Assembly (NCBI GenBank): GCA_024803745.1 | Contig: JANJXV010000020.1 | Span: 19,756,777-19,820,776 of the forward strand | DNA length: 64,000 nucleotides | From: Megascapheus bottae | Lineage: Eukaryota > Chordata > Mammalia > Rodentia > Geomyidae | Direction: 5' to 3' | Shown here: positions 45,815 through 57,741 of the stretch, piece by piece | How the letters are laid out: each line of letters opens with the position of its first letter | Numbering within the stretch: position 1 is the first letter of the stretch | Position numbers and translations under genes: made by a program | Notes under the pieces: generated by a model | Database searches by the model: none | Told to the model about the DNA's origin: nothing | What the model saw: the letters and a program-made list of their open reading frames with translations, nothing else

Positions 45815-45955
45815 ACTTGGGTACCTTGGTTCATGTCTGCCATGCCAACTACTTAGGAATTGGAAATCTGGATGAGGTTCAGGGCCTATCTAGGCAAATA
45901 ATTAGTGAGACATACCATCTCAACAAACAAGCATGATAGAGCTATGATATAGTTC
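45815..45955 (+). mobile_element. B1-like SINE, sense, diverged
   Basis: accttggttcatgtctgcca, 'caactacttaggaattggaa', 'ggcctatctaggcaaataat', 'tagtgagacataccatctca' are in the order of a B1-type element. Confidence 0.65.
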
Positions 45956-46300
45956 TATAATTTTAGCTATAAGAAATGCATCAGTAGTTGGATGGTAATC
46001 TAAGACTGGCCTTGGGGAAACAGGACACAATGAAATAAGTGCATTTAATATGATTGAAATGTATAGAGAAAATAGCAAAATGGTTCATATCATATTTCTT
46101 TCATATTATATTTATTTCATCAAACTTAGTTGCCAGTGAAAGATACAGAACTTGTTTTAAGAAGGAGTAGCAAAGAAAATGGATAGAAAAGTGAGTTTGG
46201 TTAGTGTACATTGTGTGAATGTATTGAAATGGCGTAATGAAACACCTCAATTACACAACTAATTATGCTAATAAAATCTTAAAGAAAATTCAAACAACTT
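45956..46300. other. Unique non-coding DNA
   Basis: Nothing recognised. Confidence 0.4.
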
Positions 46301-46518
46301 GGATGCTAATGGTTCAGGCCTTTAACATTAGCTACTCAGGAAGCTCATGGTTCAAAGCCTGCCGAGGCAGGAAAATTCATAAAGATTCTTATCTCCAATG
46401 AGACACCAAAAAAGCCAGAATTGGAGTTATGGCTCAATTAGTAGAGTGCTAGCCTTGAGCCAAAAATCTCAAGAATAGCTCCTTGGCCCTGCGTTCAAGC
46501 CTCAAACAGAAAAAAAAA
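46301..46518 (+). mobile_element. 7SL-head/Geo SINE, sense
   Basis: Head (ggatgctaatggttcaggcc, agctactcaggaagctcatg), B-box-like ggttcaaagcctgcc, middle (gattcttatctccaatgaga), right unit (ggagttatggctcaattagt, gtgctagccttgagccaaaa, tgcgttcaagcctca) and A-tail. Confidence 0.85.
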
Positions 46519-46869
46519 TTACAAAATAGTAAATAAGTAAATAATCCAATAATTTTCCAGAAGTTAATATTTGAATTTCAGTAGTTATGCTACAATAGCA
46601 TTTCCACTTATAATAGTAGAAAAGTTTAACTCAAAGCATTTTTTCATAAATATTCTTTGATGTAAATCAAGGCATTATAGAACTTGTTTATTTTCTCAGT
46701 TATTATAACACTTTGCTTATGAAATCTTATACTGAGAGTAATCTCACAGTTTTCTGAGGATAGCAGTATGAACTATATGGGAATAAAATTCAAATATTTA
46801 TTCTTTAAACTTCCTTAATTTTACTTAAAATTATTAATGAATTGATAATTCATGTAGTGCCTCTATTTG
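46519..46869. other. Unique AT-rich non-coding DNA
   Basis: Nothing recognised. Confidence 0.4.
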
Positions 46870-46927
46870 ACCTCTGAGCACACATTTGCTAGGTAGACCC
46901 TCTCACATGAGTCACTTTCCCGGCTCT

Positions 46928-47119
46928 GTTTTTTCCTGTCCTGGGGATTGAACTCAGGGCCTGACCACGATCCTTGGGTTTTCTCAAGGCTAATGCTCTA
47001 CCACTTGAGCCACAGCAACACCCAGCTTTTTTCTATGTATGTGGTATCAAGGAATCGAACCCGGGTCTTTGTGCATGCTAGGCAAGCACTGTACCACTAG
47101 GCCAAACTCTTTTGGCCCT
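46928..47119 (-). mobile_element. IDL-Geo SINE, antisense
   Basis: T-run, right unit (gattgaactcagggcctgac, gctctaccacttgagccaca), linker (tttctatgtatgtggtatca), ID-like head (aatcgaacccgggtctttgt, aagcactgtaccactaggcc). One of the best preserved copies. A worn ID-like head (about 46870-46925) precedes it. Confidence 0.92.
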
Positions 47120-47201
47120 CATTTTTTTGTAATTTTTTTTTCTTTTTAAATCAAATAGGGACTGAAGATTTTCTCAGGATAATCTCAAACAAGAAAACCC
47201 C

Positions 47202-47228
47202 CTTTCTTTCTTTCTTTCTTTCTTTCCT

Positions 47229-47272
<44 letters not shown>

Positions 47273-47282
47273 TTTTTCTTTC
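47202..47282 (+). repeat. (TTTC)n microsatellite at a SINE tail
   Basis: About 20 TTTC units with one TTCC interruption near 47225, placed where the tail of the following antisense SINE should lie. Confidence 0.97.
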
Positions 47283-47462
47283 ATTTTTGTCAATTGTGGG
47301 ATTTGAACTCTGGGCCTGGTCACTCTCCCTGAGCTCTTCAGCTCAAGGCTACTGCCCTACCCCTTGAGCCACAGCACCATCACATCCTGCAAGGGAAACT
47401 TCTTTCTTATGGCCTACCATATAGCTGACATTACAGGCATGCACCCACCACACTACACTTAA
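47283..47462 (-). mobile_element. 7SL-head/Geo SINE, antisense, middle deleted
   Basis: Right unit (gtgggatttgaactctgggc, ccccttgagccacagcacca) is followed, after about 50 unrelated bases, by the head complement remnant (gacattacaggcatgcaccc). The 'ggagataagagtctcac' block is absent. Confidence 0.75.
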
Positions 47463-48190
47463 AAGTTCCTCATTTTAGTAGTAGCTTTTATGAACGTTCT
47501 CAAGCTTGAACCTTAGTGAAACAAAAACAATAAAATTATTCAATTTTTCATAGACCCTTAAAAAGTACTTTCAGTAAACATAAGCTTCTAACTCTGAATT
47601 TATAATAAGAAATCATTTCAAACAAAAGGCCATAAAAAATCTGGAGTGCAGATACAATGACATCTATGTGAGTATTAAACCTATTATGTGCAATTCTCCA
47701 AATTATTGAGGGGCTTAGAGACTGAATTTTTGGTTGAAAATATTATTCTGCGTTTATCCTACAAGCAAGATAATTTTAACAGGATATTTATCAGTTTTAA
47801 ATTTCAGTTGTCTCTTATATTAGATGGTAATATCATTACCTGTTTTATGGGAATGTAGTGAGAATTGAATAAGAATCCCAGGTGTGCCATGATCCATTGA
47901 TTCACTGTTCCTAAATCTATGAACCTCTATAAGCTAAAGGATGTTTCATGTTAGCTCCAAAATTTATTTAGTAAGAAATCCTAACATAAGCTGACTCAAA
48001 GCTATTGTTAGTCTTTCTTGTTCCCATTTCTTATGAATTTCACAGGTTTTGCTCTAGATTTATTAATGTGATTGAATATAGTTTGTCATCTAGCCCAAAC
48101 TGGACATGACTAATCTAGGATTGGTACATGTATCTCTCAATCTAAAATTTACACTTTTGGGTTTCTAACCATGTCTTCTTTCAAAATTAC
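47463..48190. other. Unique non-coding DNA
   Basis: Nothing recognised. Confidence 0.4.
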
Positions 48191-48370
48191 TGCTGGAACT
48201 AGAGTTTGCAATTGGGGTCGTGAATTCTCTTGGCTTCTTTCATCAAGGTTGGCACTCTTCCACTCAAATTACCCTTCACTTGTGTTTTTTTTTTTTCTGG
48301 ATGGATTTGGACTGTGATCTACAGATCTTAGCCTCCCGAATAGCAAGGATTACATCACTACCTTGTCTTG
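48191..48370 (-). mobile_element. 7SL-head/Geo SINE, antisense, degraded
   Basis: Right unit worn (gaattctcttggcttctttc), a T-run where the middle should be, and the head complement (gatctacagatcttagcctc, gaatagcaaggattacatca). Confidence 0.68.
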
Positions 48371-49979
48371 CTTAAAAATATGTTAGGTAAAAGTTTGTGT
48401 ATATATGTGTATGTAAAGTATATATATATACATATCATTAGTTATTAATTTATATACTTATAAGTTCTTGAAGTTAAAGGAAGCTGGACTGTATCATTTA
48501 AGTTATCATCAAGAATGCCTTGAATTGGTGTACATTTTGTCAGATCAACAAAAAAGTCAGTTATTATGGAAGATTTAGCACTTTGATAAAATTCCTGTTT
48601 TTTTGCTCACTTTCCATACAATCTAAATGAGCTTTCATTATTTAAATATTTCAGCTAAAATTATCTAAATACTATAAATTACTACATCAAAATTACTTGC
48701 TTAAATCATCATAGATGTTCATGTATTATCTTAATATATTCAGTTTTAGTTTAAATATGTCTGGGTATACATAATTGATGAAACTGTTCCCCTTTCTTGG
48801 CCACTTAATACTCTACTGGTGAGACATTAAAGAGCCAAATGAAGTTAAAGCTTATCAGCTTTGGTTTCCATTATTCTGTGCAGTTCAACATTTCCTGAGT
48901 AATTGAAGTGAACGTTTAATCTTATTTACAAAGTTTGAGGTATACAGGTATGCTAAATGATTTTGAAAGGGATTTGTCTCAGGGAATTATGATCTCAGTT
49001 TCTCAGGGGCATGTATTGAGTAGACATATAATTTTGATTCAAACAGTGAATTTTCTGCATAGGTTAGTACATTATTCAGTTATTACTACATCATGTAATG
49101 CTAATGAATAAACCTGATGTACTGATAGCATTTGACAAAAATGGGATACTGTTTAGTTATGAAAAGAGTAAGGTATTAACATAGTATTGTCTTTTTTCAC
49201 AGTATTGTCTTAGGAGCAGAATCTCTATATAACTTTGTTCTATTCTGACTGTCCTATAGAAGCATAATGGTAAATCATCATTTTTTGCTTTTATCACTTG
49301 ACTTGCCCATAAAAAAGTTAATAACAAATTTATGCTTTTATTAGCATTTATGCTGCAAATACAAGAGATATCCTGAACTCTAATTTAATGCACCTTTAAA
49401 ATTATTTTATTAGCCTGTTAATTCCAAGCTGTATTGTTTATTGGGCTCTGCATTTCATTTGTGCCATATCCAAAACAACAGTGTGAATCTAGAATTGCAA
49501 GGGAGAAAGTCTCTCTAGAAGTTGGATAAATTATACACTCAAGTCTTGAAAGTCTACCACAATATTACTGATCCACTGTAGCTGTAATTGTAATGACATA
49601 TCATTCCATTATAAAGTCAGAAATACTTTTAGATATGTAAACCTAGGTAAGAGATTATGTTGCTTAGTGAAAATTAGACATTTCTTGTTGATTACAATTA
49701 TTAAATAACATTTTAAAGATGAACATTTATGACATGGTTTCAAAATCAGTTCTAGAAATTTACATTGGTATGTTTATAAATCAGTTTCTTAAGAACTAGA
49801 ATTGATTGTGCTCAGTATACCTTAAAATGCATTAACAGTTTTTTGTATTTGATCTATTGTACATTCATTTGCTTCCTGGCTACTTTGACATTTGTTCATA
49901 AGAGCTCATTTTTTGTCATTTTATTTGTATTCTGTGCATGACCTAGCAGGTGTCAAACTAGAGGAAACTAGGAAGCATA

Positions 49980-50300
49980 TAGCCTGCCTCTAATTAAAAA
50001 CCTAACATGTTCCCTGCCATTTAATATGCATTTCCCCAAGTGGAAAAACAGATGGCATCAGTTGGGTCTACAGAATTACAACCTCCATTTAAAATTTCTG
50101 CTGAATTGAAAGAGTGGAGGCAATGTCTGATTGGCTATTTCAGCTCATTCACATTTTGGAAAAGATGGCAGCTTTGTTGGAGGGTGTTAAAGCTAAGTAT
50201 AACCAATCTTCATTGCCACTGTGTCTGCCTAACCATATCCAAACTCAGGAGGTTAAAAACCTATGGGTCTTGTTTTATTTTGTACATAGCAGGAGCTGGC
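49980..50300. promoter_or_regulatory. Candidate conserved non-coding element
   Basis: Repeat-free and compositionally balanced. Contains TAATTA (49991-49996), an octamer-half-like ATATGCA (50024-50030), an E-box-like CAGATGG (50049-50055) and ATTGG (50130-50134). Conservation is not demonstrated; this is a shortlist candidate. Confidence 0.3.
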
Positions 50301-50835
50301 ACTCAACTTATAGTCTGAAAAAGATTTCCTACATTTTTTGTGGTCTTGATTGTAATTTTCCACCGGGTTTCTCTGTGGCAGAGTTTACAAAGAGGAGCTT
50401 TAGCAAAAACTATCATTATCTTCATGGATCAATAAGGTTTAAGGAATACAAAACAACTTGAGTTGTTTAAAAATAGGAAGTATCCGAGGGTGTTCTCCTC
50501 TTCCCTATGGATAGCAAATCATACTATTGATTCATCTACAGTATAACTGTGTAAAAATTTCAGATGTCAGGTGGGCTAGCTGAGAAGACAATAAAGCCAC
50601 TCTACCACTGGGTAAAGTTTAAGACTCCTGAGAGACCTCCTATGTATCTCAATATAAATCTATCCAAAAATATGAAGCTCTCTGCCCTGATAAGATTATG
50701 AAAGATAGGTGCAAACAAAAGATCAAGACCTCATGGTTTTATTTTCCTACTTATTCTCTTTTTCTTTGTGTCTCACCATTTGACCAATATTCTTTTAGAA
50801 GGAATTCTGAGAAAACATAATGAAAGAGTGTAGAC

Positions 50836-50878
50836 ATTATCTATTTTATCTATCTATCTCTCTATCTATATATATATG
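50836..50878 (+). repeat. (ATCT)n/(AT)n microsatellite
   Basis: ATCT units passing into TA units, immediately left of an antisense B1-like SINE. Confidence 0.9.
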
Positions 50879-50892
50879 ACATAGAATATTCT

Positions 50893-51005
50893 TAATAATT
50901 TTTGGAGACAGTCTTATTATGTTTCCCAAGTCACATTTGAACTGAGGGTCACATGTCAGCTTCTCAGTTGCTGAACTTACAAACATATAGTTGCATAGCC
51001 AGTTA
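50893..51005 (-). mobile_element. B1-like SINE, antisense
   Basis: 'ttttggagacagtcttatta', 'tgtttcccaagtcacatttg', 'aactgagggtcacatgtcag' follow the complement of a 7SL-derived B1/Alu monomer. Confidence 0.68.
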
Positions 51006-52145
51006 TATATGTCAAATTTCAAGTTTATTAATTTGATATTTGGGGTTCAATGAGAGTGGAAATCTTATTCTTCCTCAAACTAGTTAGTACATGCTTATTT
51101 TTCTGATCATCCTTATACCATGCAATGTAGTGCAGACCATTAGGTACTATAAAGAATGTAGATTTATTTGCAATTTGGGACACCAGGGGTTCTACCTACT
51201 GAGTCTTGGTTATGCCATTCCCAAGAAATAGGCTGAAAAGCATTGGAGGAATGGAAGTAACAGAAAGATAAAAAGGTGTCAGTTTGAAGATGTAGCAGAG
51301 ATTTTTAAGATCTCAGAATCTTATTTACAGTAATAAAGAAAAGGCTGACAGTCTCGGGATGAGATTGCAATAAAGGGTAGTTAGTTAATGAAGGGAAGGA
51401 TAAAGAGAAATATGGTAGAAATAAAGATTTATATAATTGAGAATTGGAAAATAATTTACCCAACATTTTTAAGTAATCATAAATGATAGCAACAATCATT
51501 GCAAATAATGTTAAATAAATATAGTAATCACTGTAGTATAACAGACCACTTTTATATGTACATTTTCAGCTGTCAGTGTTCAACACTCATTAATCAAGAA
51601 TCCATGAGTAAGATCCACCAAGAAGCACTGAGTTCCTATCTTTATGTAAGTCATAACCAAAGTAGAAAGAGACAAAGAATGTAATATAGGTACAATTATG
51701 GGAGACTGAGTCAGGTAATATTCTCCTAATCTGAACTGCCTAAAGAATCGTTAATAGTTAATCTGAGATTTGAAGGATAGCATAGGTAATGAGAAGCAGA
51801 AAGTGTATTCCAATTATTTGAATTTGTTGAATAAGCAGCCATAGATAAAGGTGAGGAGGCCAAATTCACCTAAATGATGAGCCCCTCTTGAGGAATTCAG
51901 TTTAGGAGATTGTCATTGTTGGCTTTGTATTTATAGAAGTTTGCTGGCTGCATTGCAGAGAAAAGGCAGCAGGTGAATGAGGGACTGGTTCTGACAATTT
52001 CAGAGGAGATTATAGTATAGCCTACGGTGAATAATGATTTAGACTAGAGTTGAGTGCTGTTAAGAGTAAGAGAAATGGTTGATGGTGGTGGAGAGAAAGA
52101 AGGAGGGAATGGGGGTGGGAGAGATAGAAAAGAAAAAAAAATAGA
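51006..52145. other. Unique non-coding DNA, possibly old repeat in part
   Basis: About 51830-52080 has the purine-rich look of an old repeat (for example 'ctggttctgacaatttcaga'), but I cannot name it. No gene recognised. Confidence 0.35.
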
Positions 52146-52364
52146 TGGGCGCGGTGGCTCATGCCTATAATCCTAGCTACTCAGGAGGTTGAGATCTGAG
52201 GATTGAGAGTCAAAGCCAGCTTGCGCACAAAAGGACCTGGGACTGTTATCTCCAATTAACCTCTAGAAAATTGGAAGTGGGTCTTGGCTCAAGGGTAGGG
52301 TGGTAGCCTTGAGCTGGAGAGCTCAGGGACAGCATCCAGGCTTAGTACAAGCCCCATGACCCAC
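52146..52364 (+). mobile_element. 7SL-head/Geo SINE, sense, near consensus
   Basis: Head (gggcgcggtggctcatgcct, ataatcctagctactcagga, ggttgagatctgagga), B-box-like gagagtcaaagccagc, middle (gactgttatctccaattaac), right unit (gggtcttggctcaagggtag, ggtagccttgagctggagag, agtacaagccccatgacc). Confidence 0.9.
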
Positions 52365-53142
52365 AAAATAAAATAAGGAAAGCTGATATATTAACATAGA
52401 AAAATGACAGAAAACAGGATTTTTAGAATTTGAGATTTGACAGGGACAGCTATGTGATCTCTGACTTCCCCCGTAGTGCCTTTCAAGAGAGCAGAGCATT
52501 CTAAAATCATCCAGGGAAGATGGTAAATTCAGATTGAATGTCTTCTTGGTAGTATCTGTGAATATTGCAAAGATATATCACCAAAGAATATTATAATATG
52601 AAAATTAGATGTCTTATTTCTCAAGGTTGTTAACTGTCAGTGTGCTAAAATTAGACTTTAATGAGTGAGAACATATTGCAGTATATCAGAACATTACATG
52701 CTCTTGGGCTCATTATTTGTATTTCCTAATGTCACTCTTAATCTTTCACCTTGCAGATCACTCATGCCTCTGAGAATAATTTGTATCTGCTTTTGCATTA
52801 CTGGGTGCTCTCTGTGAAACGCTGTCCAGAGCCTCTGAGAAATGTTCACTTTGGAGTGATTCAAATATTTTTGTTCTTTTGCAGTTGCATGGTTGTCAAT
52901 TTTTTTTTACAAAATACTAACAGATTGTGTATTAAAATACTCTTTTAAATTTTTAACAGATTTAATACTGATATTGTCTTGTTCTGATTTATTTTAGTAT
53001 CATTGAACTAAGCTACTTTGCTGATTTTATATTTTGAGGTATCTATTGTCAAGCTATATGAAAAATATGAAGTAAAACCACTTATTCTATTGGAAAATTT
53101 AATGGAAGTGGATATCTCTTTTATGTATTTTATTTAATTTTC
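52365..53142. other. Unique AT-rich non-coding DNA
   Basis: Nothing recognised. Confidence 0.4.
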
Positions 53143-53366
53143 TGTCATTCATGGGACTTGAACTCAAGGCATGGATGCCCTGTGCTCTTTTGTTCAAGGC
53201 TATTGACCTAACCATTTGAGCTACATCATCATTTCTTGTTTTCATGTGGCTAAACTGAGCAAACAATCTAACAGACTTCCTGCCTGGGCCCTCTTTGAAC
53301 TGTGATCCTCAGATCTCAGCCTCTTGAGTAGCTAAGACTATAGTCATGAGCCACCATCCCCAGGCA
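53143..53366 (-). mobile_element. 7SL-head/Geo SINE, antisense
   Basis: Right unit (gacttgaactcaaggcatgg, aaccatttgagctacatcat), damaged middle (gtggctaaactgagcaaaca), head complement (gatcctcagatctcagcctc, gtagctaagactatagtcat, gagccaccatccccaggc). Confidence 0.83.
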
Positions 53367-53452
53367 TGAGTTTGATTTCTGGTAGGGTGCTTGCCTCATA
53401 AGAACAAGGCTTTTTTGTTGATATACATCTCAGTAGCCCCATGAGAAATAAA
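53367..53452 (+). mobile_element. ID-like SINE head, sense, degraded
   Basis: gagtttgatttctggtaggg and 'tgcttgcctcataagaacaa' match the ID head. It directly abuts the previous SINE in opposite orientation. Confidence 0.55.
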
Positions 53453-53765
53453 GAAAAAAAAGAAAATCTGTGATGGGAGAATTGTTACTTGAGATGCTAG
53501 AAATTATTTTATAAATGATAGTCTTTCATATTATGATAGAATGCTTTATATAACATTTGGGTGTGGTGCTAGTGTATTCTCTGTTATCTATAGCACCTTG
53601 AATTACTTCCTCCTTCCTCTTTTAACAAGAGAATCAAACCCCAACTGTTTAGTCATTAAACTTCAGCTTCTAAATCATGTCTGACTTACTCATATCTTTC
53701 ATTCTAATGCAGAGAGATTAATGAAAGCCATGGTAATTCACAATTGAGGTTAAGAAAAAAAAATA
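53453..53765. other. Unique non-coding DNA
   Basis: Nothing recognised. Confidence 0.4.
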
Positions 53766-53995
53766 CTACCTGGGTGCCTATTATTCCTAGCTACTCAGGA
53801 AGTTGTGATGTGAGGATCCAGTTTAAAAGCCTGGACAGTAACCAGCAATTAATCAGCAAGAAATTAGATGTGGAAGATTAACTCAAGTGTTAGAATAACA
53901 GCTTTAGTGTCCAAAACTAAGGAAGAATGAGCACAAGTGCTGCCACAAAAAAAAAAGAAGAAGAAAGAAAAGGAAGAAAGGAAAAAAAAATATTT
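53766..53995 (+). mobile_element. 7SL-head/Geo SINE, sense, degraded, with A/G tail
   Basis: Head (ctgggtgcctattattccta, gctactcaggaagttgtgat), middle remnants (gtaaccagcaattaatcagc) and right unit (atgtggaagattaactcaag, agcacaagtgctgcc). The tail (53946-53992) is an AAG/AAAG-rich purine tract. Confidence 0.7.
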
Positions 53996-54124
53996 TCTGA
54001 AAAAAAATGTAGACACATTTAAAAATGTGACTTGTTGAATACACTGAGACAAAATAGATCTGTCTTTTTGAGATCCTTGTATAAGTTGCTTTTTAGTTGC
54101 TGATGTTTTGTTTTTTGTTTTTTG

Positions 54125-54352
54125 GTTTTTTTTTGGTCTTGTGAGACCTGGAGCTTGAGGGATGGCCTGGGCACTGTAACTGAGCTCCTTTTCTTGTTCA
54201 GAGCTAGTGCTCTACCACTTGAACTATAGCACCATTTCCCGTTTTCACTGTGACTGATTGGAGATGAGTCTCATGGATTTTCCTGTCTTGGCTCGCTTTG
54301 AACCTAATCCATAGATTTCAGATTCCTGAGTAGGATAACTATTACTAGCTGT
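54125..54352 (-). mobile_element. 7SL-head/Geo SINE, antisense
   Basis: T-run, right unit (acctggagcttgagggatgg, ctctaccacttgaactatag), middle (gactgattggagatgagtct), head complement (aatccatagatttcagattc). Confidence 0.8.
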
Positions 54353-54411
54353 AAAGATGTCACTGGCACAGGCTTTTTGTTGTTGTTGTTGCTGGAACAG
54401 GAAGGCATGGT

Positions 54412-54662
54412 TCCTGTTTCTTTCCTTTATTTATTAATTTATTCATTTATTTATTTATTTATTGTTGGTCATGGGGCTTGAGCTCTGAGCCTGGGAACTG
54501 TCCTTGAACTCTTCATCTCAAGGCTACAGCCCTACCCTGGAGCCCCACATCCGATTTTCTGGTGATTACCTGGAGATAAGAGTCTCACATTCTTTAGTGA
54601 CCAGGATGCCTCCTGAGTAGCTAGGATTACAGGTGTGAGCCACCATGACTGGCTCCTGTTTC
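54412..54662 (-). mobile_element. 7SL-head/Geo SINE, antisense, with target-site duplication
   Basis: Body 54421-54653. It begins with an (ATTT)n tail (54427-54463), then the right unit (gagctctgagcctgggaact), middle (acctggagataagagtctca) and, after a deletion, the head complement (gcctcctgagtagctaggat, gagccaccatgactggc). TCCTGTTTC flanks it at 54412-54420 and 54654-54662. Confidence 0.9.
54427..54463 (+). repeat. (ATTT)n microsatellite at a SINE tail
   Basis: ATTT units with two interruptions, inside the target-site duplication of the SINE at 54412-54662. Confidence 0.93.
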
Positions 54663-54663
54663 A

Positions 54664-57600
54664 TTTTTCCATCATTGAATTTACTTTACCAATAAAAGTA
54701 GCAAGAAGAAAGGATACTTCTTTAACATCTTTAGGAATATATATGTAGACACTCTCTTACTAAAGGATAAAAGGCTGGTCAGGAACAATTCAGTCTGATG
54801 AAAAAAAGATCCCGATTTACTGGTTATTTCTTCACATACACATTTGATTCAGTGTTTTAATAGTATTTACCAGGGAGGTAAATCCCTAAATGAATTAAAT
54901 TCATTGAGCACATATCCAGTTTGACTGATTTAAGCCTGAGACATCTTACTGGCTAGCCATGTTATCTGACACTTTTGGGTAGCCTAACCAAAGAGAAGAG
55001 TTAAATAAGTTTGTAGACAATTATACTGTTCATGGGAGAAATCAAGGCCTAGGATTGCTTGACAACGATGAAAACAGGAGTTCACTGTACGTTTGCGAGC
55101 AATGAAGTGAAGCTTTCCAGAAGTAAAAATGGGCCAACACAATATTTACAGGCATTTTCCAGTCCTATGTTTATCACTTTATCTAATTGTTATTTTTAGT
55201 TTATACAGTGGATATGCAAATTTATTTTATTGCAGATAGCTTTGGGTTTCCTTAGATGAGAGACAATTAAAAGGAGTATGTGTCTTCTCAGCAGACCTCT
55301 GAATTCAGCACTACAATAGTTCTTCTGGTCAAACACAAATAATTTTACCTTGTTGGATAATTAACTTTACTGTTCAAACATTCATTAGACAACTGCCTAA
55401 GAAATTTTTACACATTTGTTTGCATTTTTACAAGGAAACAAATGTATAAAATATTGAAATATGTGTCTTGTGTGCATGAAGAGCAATAAAAGTTTTCCAA
55501 AATAGTCTTATGTATTTATAGATTCTACCTTCCTTTCCAATTCCTTACACCTTATCTCTAGCTAAAGGAAAACTTGTTGCTTTTCTAATTTACCTCTCTC
55601 TATGTGGATCCAAATCTCTCATGAATTCTGTCATTGGTTGATTTTTCTCCATTCCCTCGGCACTCAACATCAGACAGATCAGAGCATACAGTGGACCCTG
55701 TTGAAGACCTTTCCTTTTCTAAGTAGCCCAGCCTTGTGATTATTGAATTACTCTGTCACTCTGGGAAAAAATCTAAGGACTTACCATGTACTGCCATATT
55801 TACAAAGATTTTCAAATACAGAAAATTATATATGATTTTCAAATACCCAGAAAATTGGAATACTCGGATAAAATTGTAGTGTATAAGTGCTTTCAAATGG
55901 ATGAAGCTCTTTGTATAACTGAACCCTGAAAAGCGCAAACTTCAAGCACATGGGCATCTGTGATGTGACACATATTTGGTGCCCATACATGTGACTGTGT
56001 GTGTGCATGTGAGTGCATGTGTGTGAGTGTGTGATCTGAATGAAGCTGCTTCATAAGATAAGATATAGAGGATTTGTCCTTGTTAACCTCATACTTCGTT
56101 AGCTTGTAAGCCAGGTAACAAAGATCTAAGAAAAATGACTTCTCATTAAATTAACTTGACCTCTGCTTAAGCAAGCCAGATGAACTGAATCTAGACCTCG
56201 GTTTTGAATTTAAAATGAAATTAATTTGAAATCATTTATGAACTGTTCTGGAAGTGGAATATCAAATTTTGACTGTAATACTTCAATTTTAATGTTCCCT
56301 CCAAACCTAAGTTCCTTCACTGAAAGAAGATTATATGTTTGATAAAGCAAACACACAAATAAAAACATCAACAGAAGGAACAAAAGCCACACTGTGATCA
56401 TTTTTGCACAGTCTATTAAGGTGTCATTGAGAACTTCCTAAGAGTTGCAAACTACCAAGATGTGTTTGTGCATGAATGCAAATGTGATAGTCAGGAATAA
56501 GAAGCTTTTAGAGATAAATAAACATATTTTCTGCGTAGAACAACTCATTATTTTTTACTTACATAACATTAAAACATTCGGTACAGAAGGTTATATGTAC
56601 AGGTAGTTAAGTTCTCAGAGTTTTCAATTAGTACTAGCAGGGGCGGTAAGATAGCACAGTCCATGGATCATATACACAGATATGATGGGAGGAAAAAGAT
56701 CAGGTTATCTGAGGAGATGGAGATTTAAGCAAAATTCTGGAAATGGGAATGAGCCTCAGGCAGTAGCAGAGGACACCAAGAACCTGGCCCCTTGATTCAA
56801 TCCATTTCTTACTATGTGACGTGGGAAATGTTTTATTTCATTTTAAAATGTTAGGTCCACTAATGACCTAAGGCAGGAGAAAAGCAGTTATCGAGATTGC
56901 TAGTGATGTGTATGGTAACTTCATAAGTATGATTTAATGATCTTAAAAACAGACTGGGAACAGAGCATACTGAGTGCAGCAATAAGATATTTTTCAAGAG
57001 TGTCAGGCCATTAAATCATATATTCAGGATGAAAAAGAATAGACCTTCCTGCCCAGGGAAATCTATAAAATTATCTTTTGGGAAAAATATAGAAGAGTGG
57101 CTTTTTTTGATTGTTCTTGACCATCAATAGTAAAATTATGTGTAAATGAATGTCATGGTTGCTTGGTTTTGAGGATTTTTCTGCAAGAAGAATTTTTATT
57201 TCTTTGTCCTGAAATAATGACCTTTCATTTTAGCTCAGTGGAATTTAAACATCGACTTTTATAAATTGCCTTAAACCACAGCAAAACTTTTCTTGATAAT
57301 CCAATATTTCCATATATATGGATAGAAAGTTCTAATATATATGAAAATAATGATAGTGATACAGTCCTTTAAAACTCAAAGTAACTTTTGTTTAAAGTAT
57401 AAAGGATCTATGGGTTCAATATTGTCTAATAGTGTCATATTTCACCTTTGGTTTTTTAACAGAAATATTTTAGTAAATATGTTCAGCTTAGAAATATTGC
57501 TTGTTTCAAAGATGTGTAACTATGGTGTTACTATTGTGTAAAACTCACATGAAAAATTATTTATATATATATATCACTCCAAATCTTGATCTACTATATT

Positions 57601-57740
57601 AATCTACTACATTAGCATTAAGATATAAAACCTACAGGAATCTGACATGTTGGGATAATAAGTTTGATATCCAACATGCCTTCTGTTTCTTTCCTTTATT
57701 TCTTGGTACTACCTGAATCATATAGGCTATGATAAATCTT
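54664..57740. other. Long repeat-poor stretch with candidate regulatory sequence
   Basis: About 3 kb with no recognised transposable element except a TG-rich run at 55994-56035. The segment 55040-55270 is a candidate conserved element. Short frames (55756-56008, 56210-56401) have no recognised domain. Confidence 0.45.
55040..55270. promoter_or_regulatory. Candidate conserved non-coding element with octamer
   Basis: Repeat-free sequence with a perfect POU octamer ATGCAAAT at 55214-55221, an adjacent T-rich stretch and 'gacaattaaaagg' nearby (55262-55274). Conservation was not tested. Confidence 0.28.
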
Positions 57741-57741
57741 T

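Larger units (their letters stand above)
48371..50892. other. Long repeat-poor stretch with candidate regulatory sequence
   Basis: About 2.5 kb free of recognised transposable elements apart from a short (TA)n near 48420-48432. Segments 49370-49520 and 49980-50300 have a non-repetitive, motif-rich look. Frames 50040-50318 and 50114-50461 (92 and 115 codons, overlapping) show no recognised domain and no splice or promoter context, so no gene is proposed. Confidence 0.45.

Noticed and set aside
50114..50461. 115-codon frame as a possible exon
   Set aside because: Overlapping frames in two phases, no recognised domain, and no convincing splice context; kept only as a candidate regulatory region.
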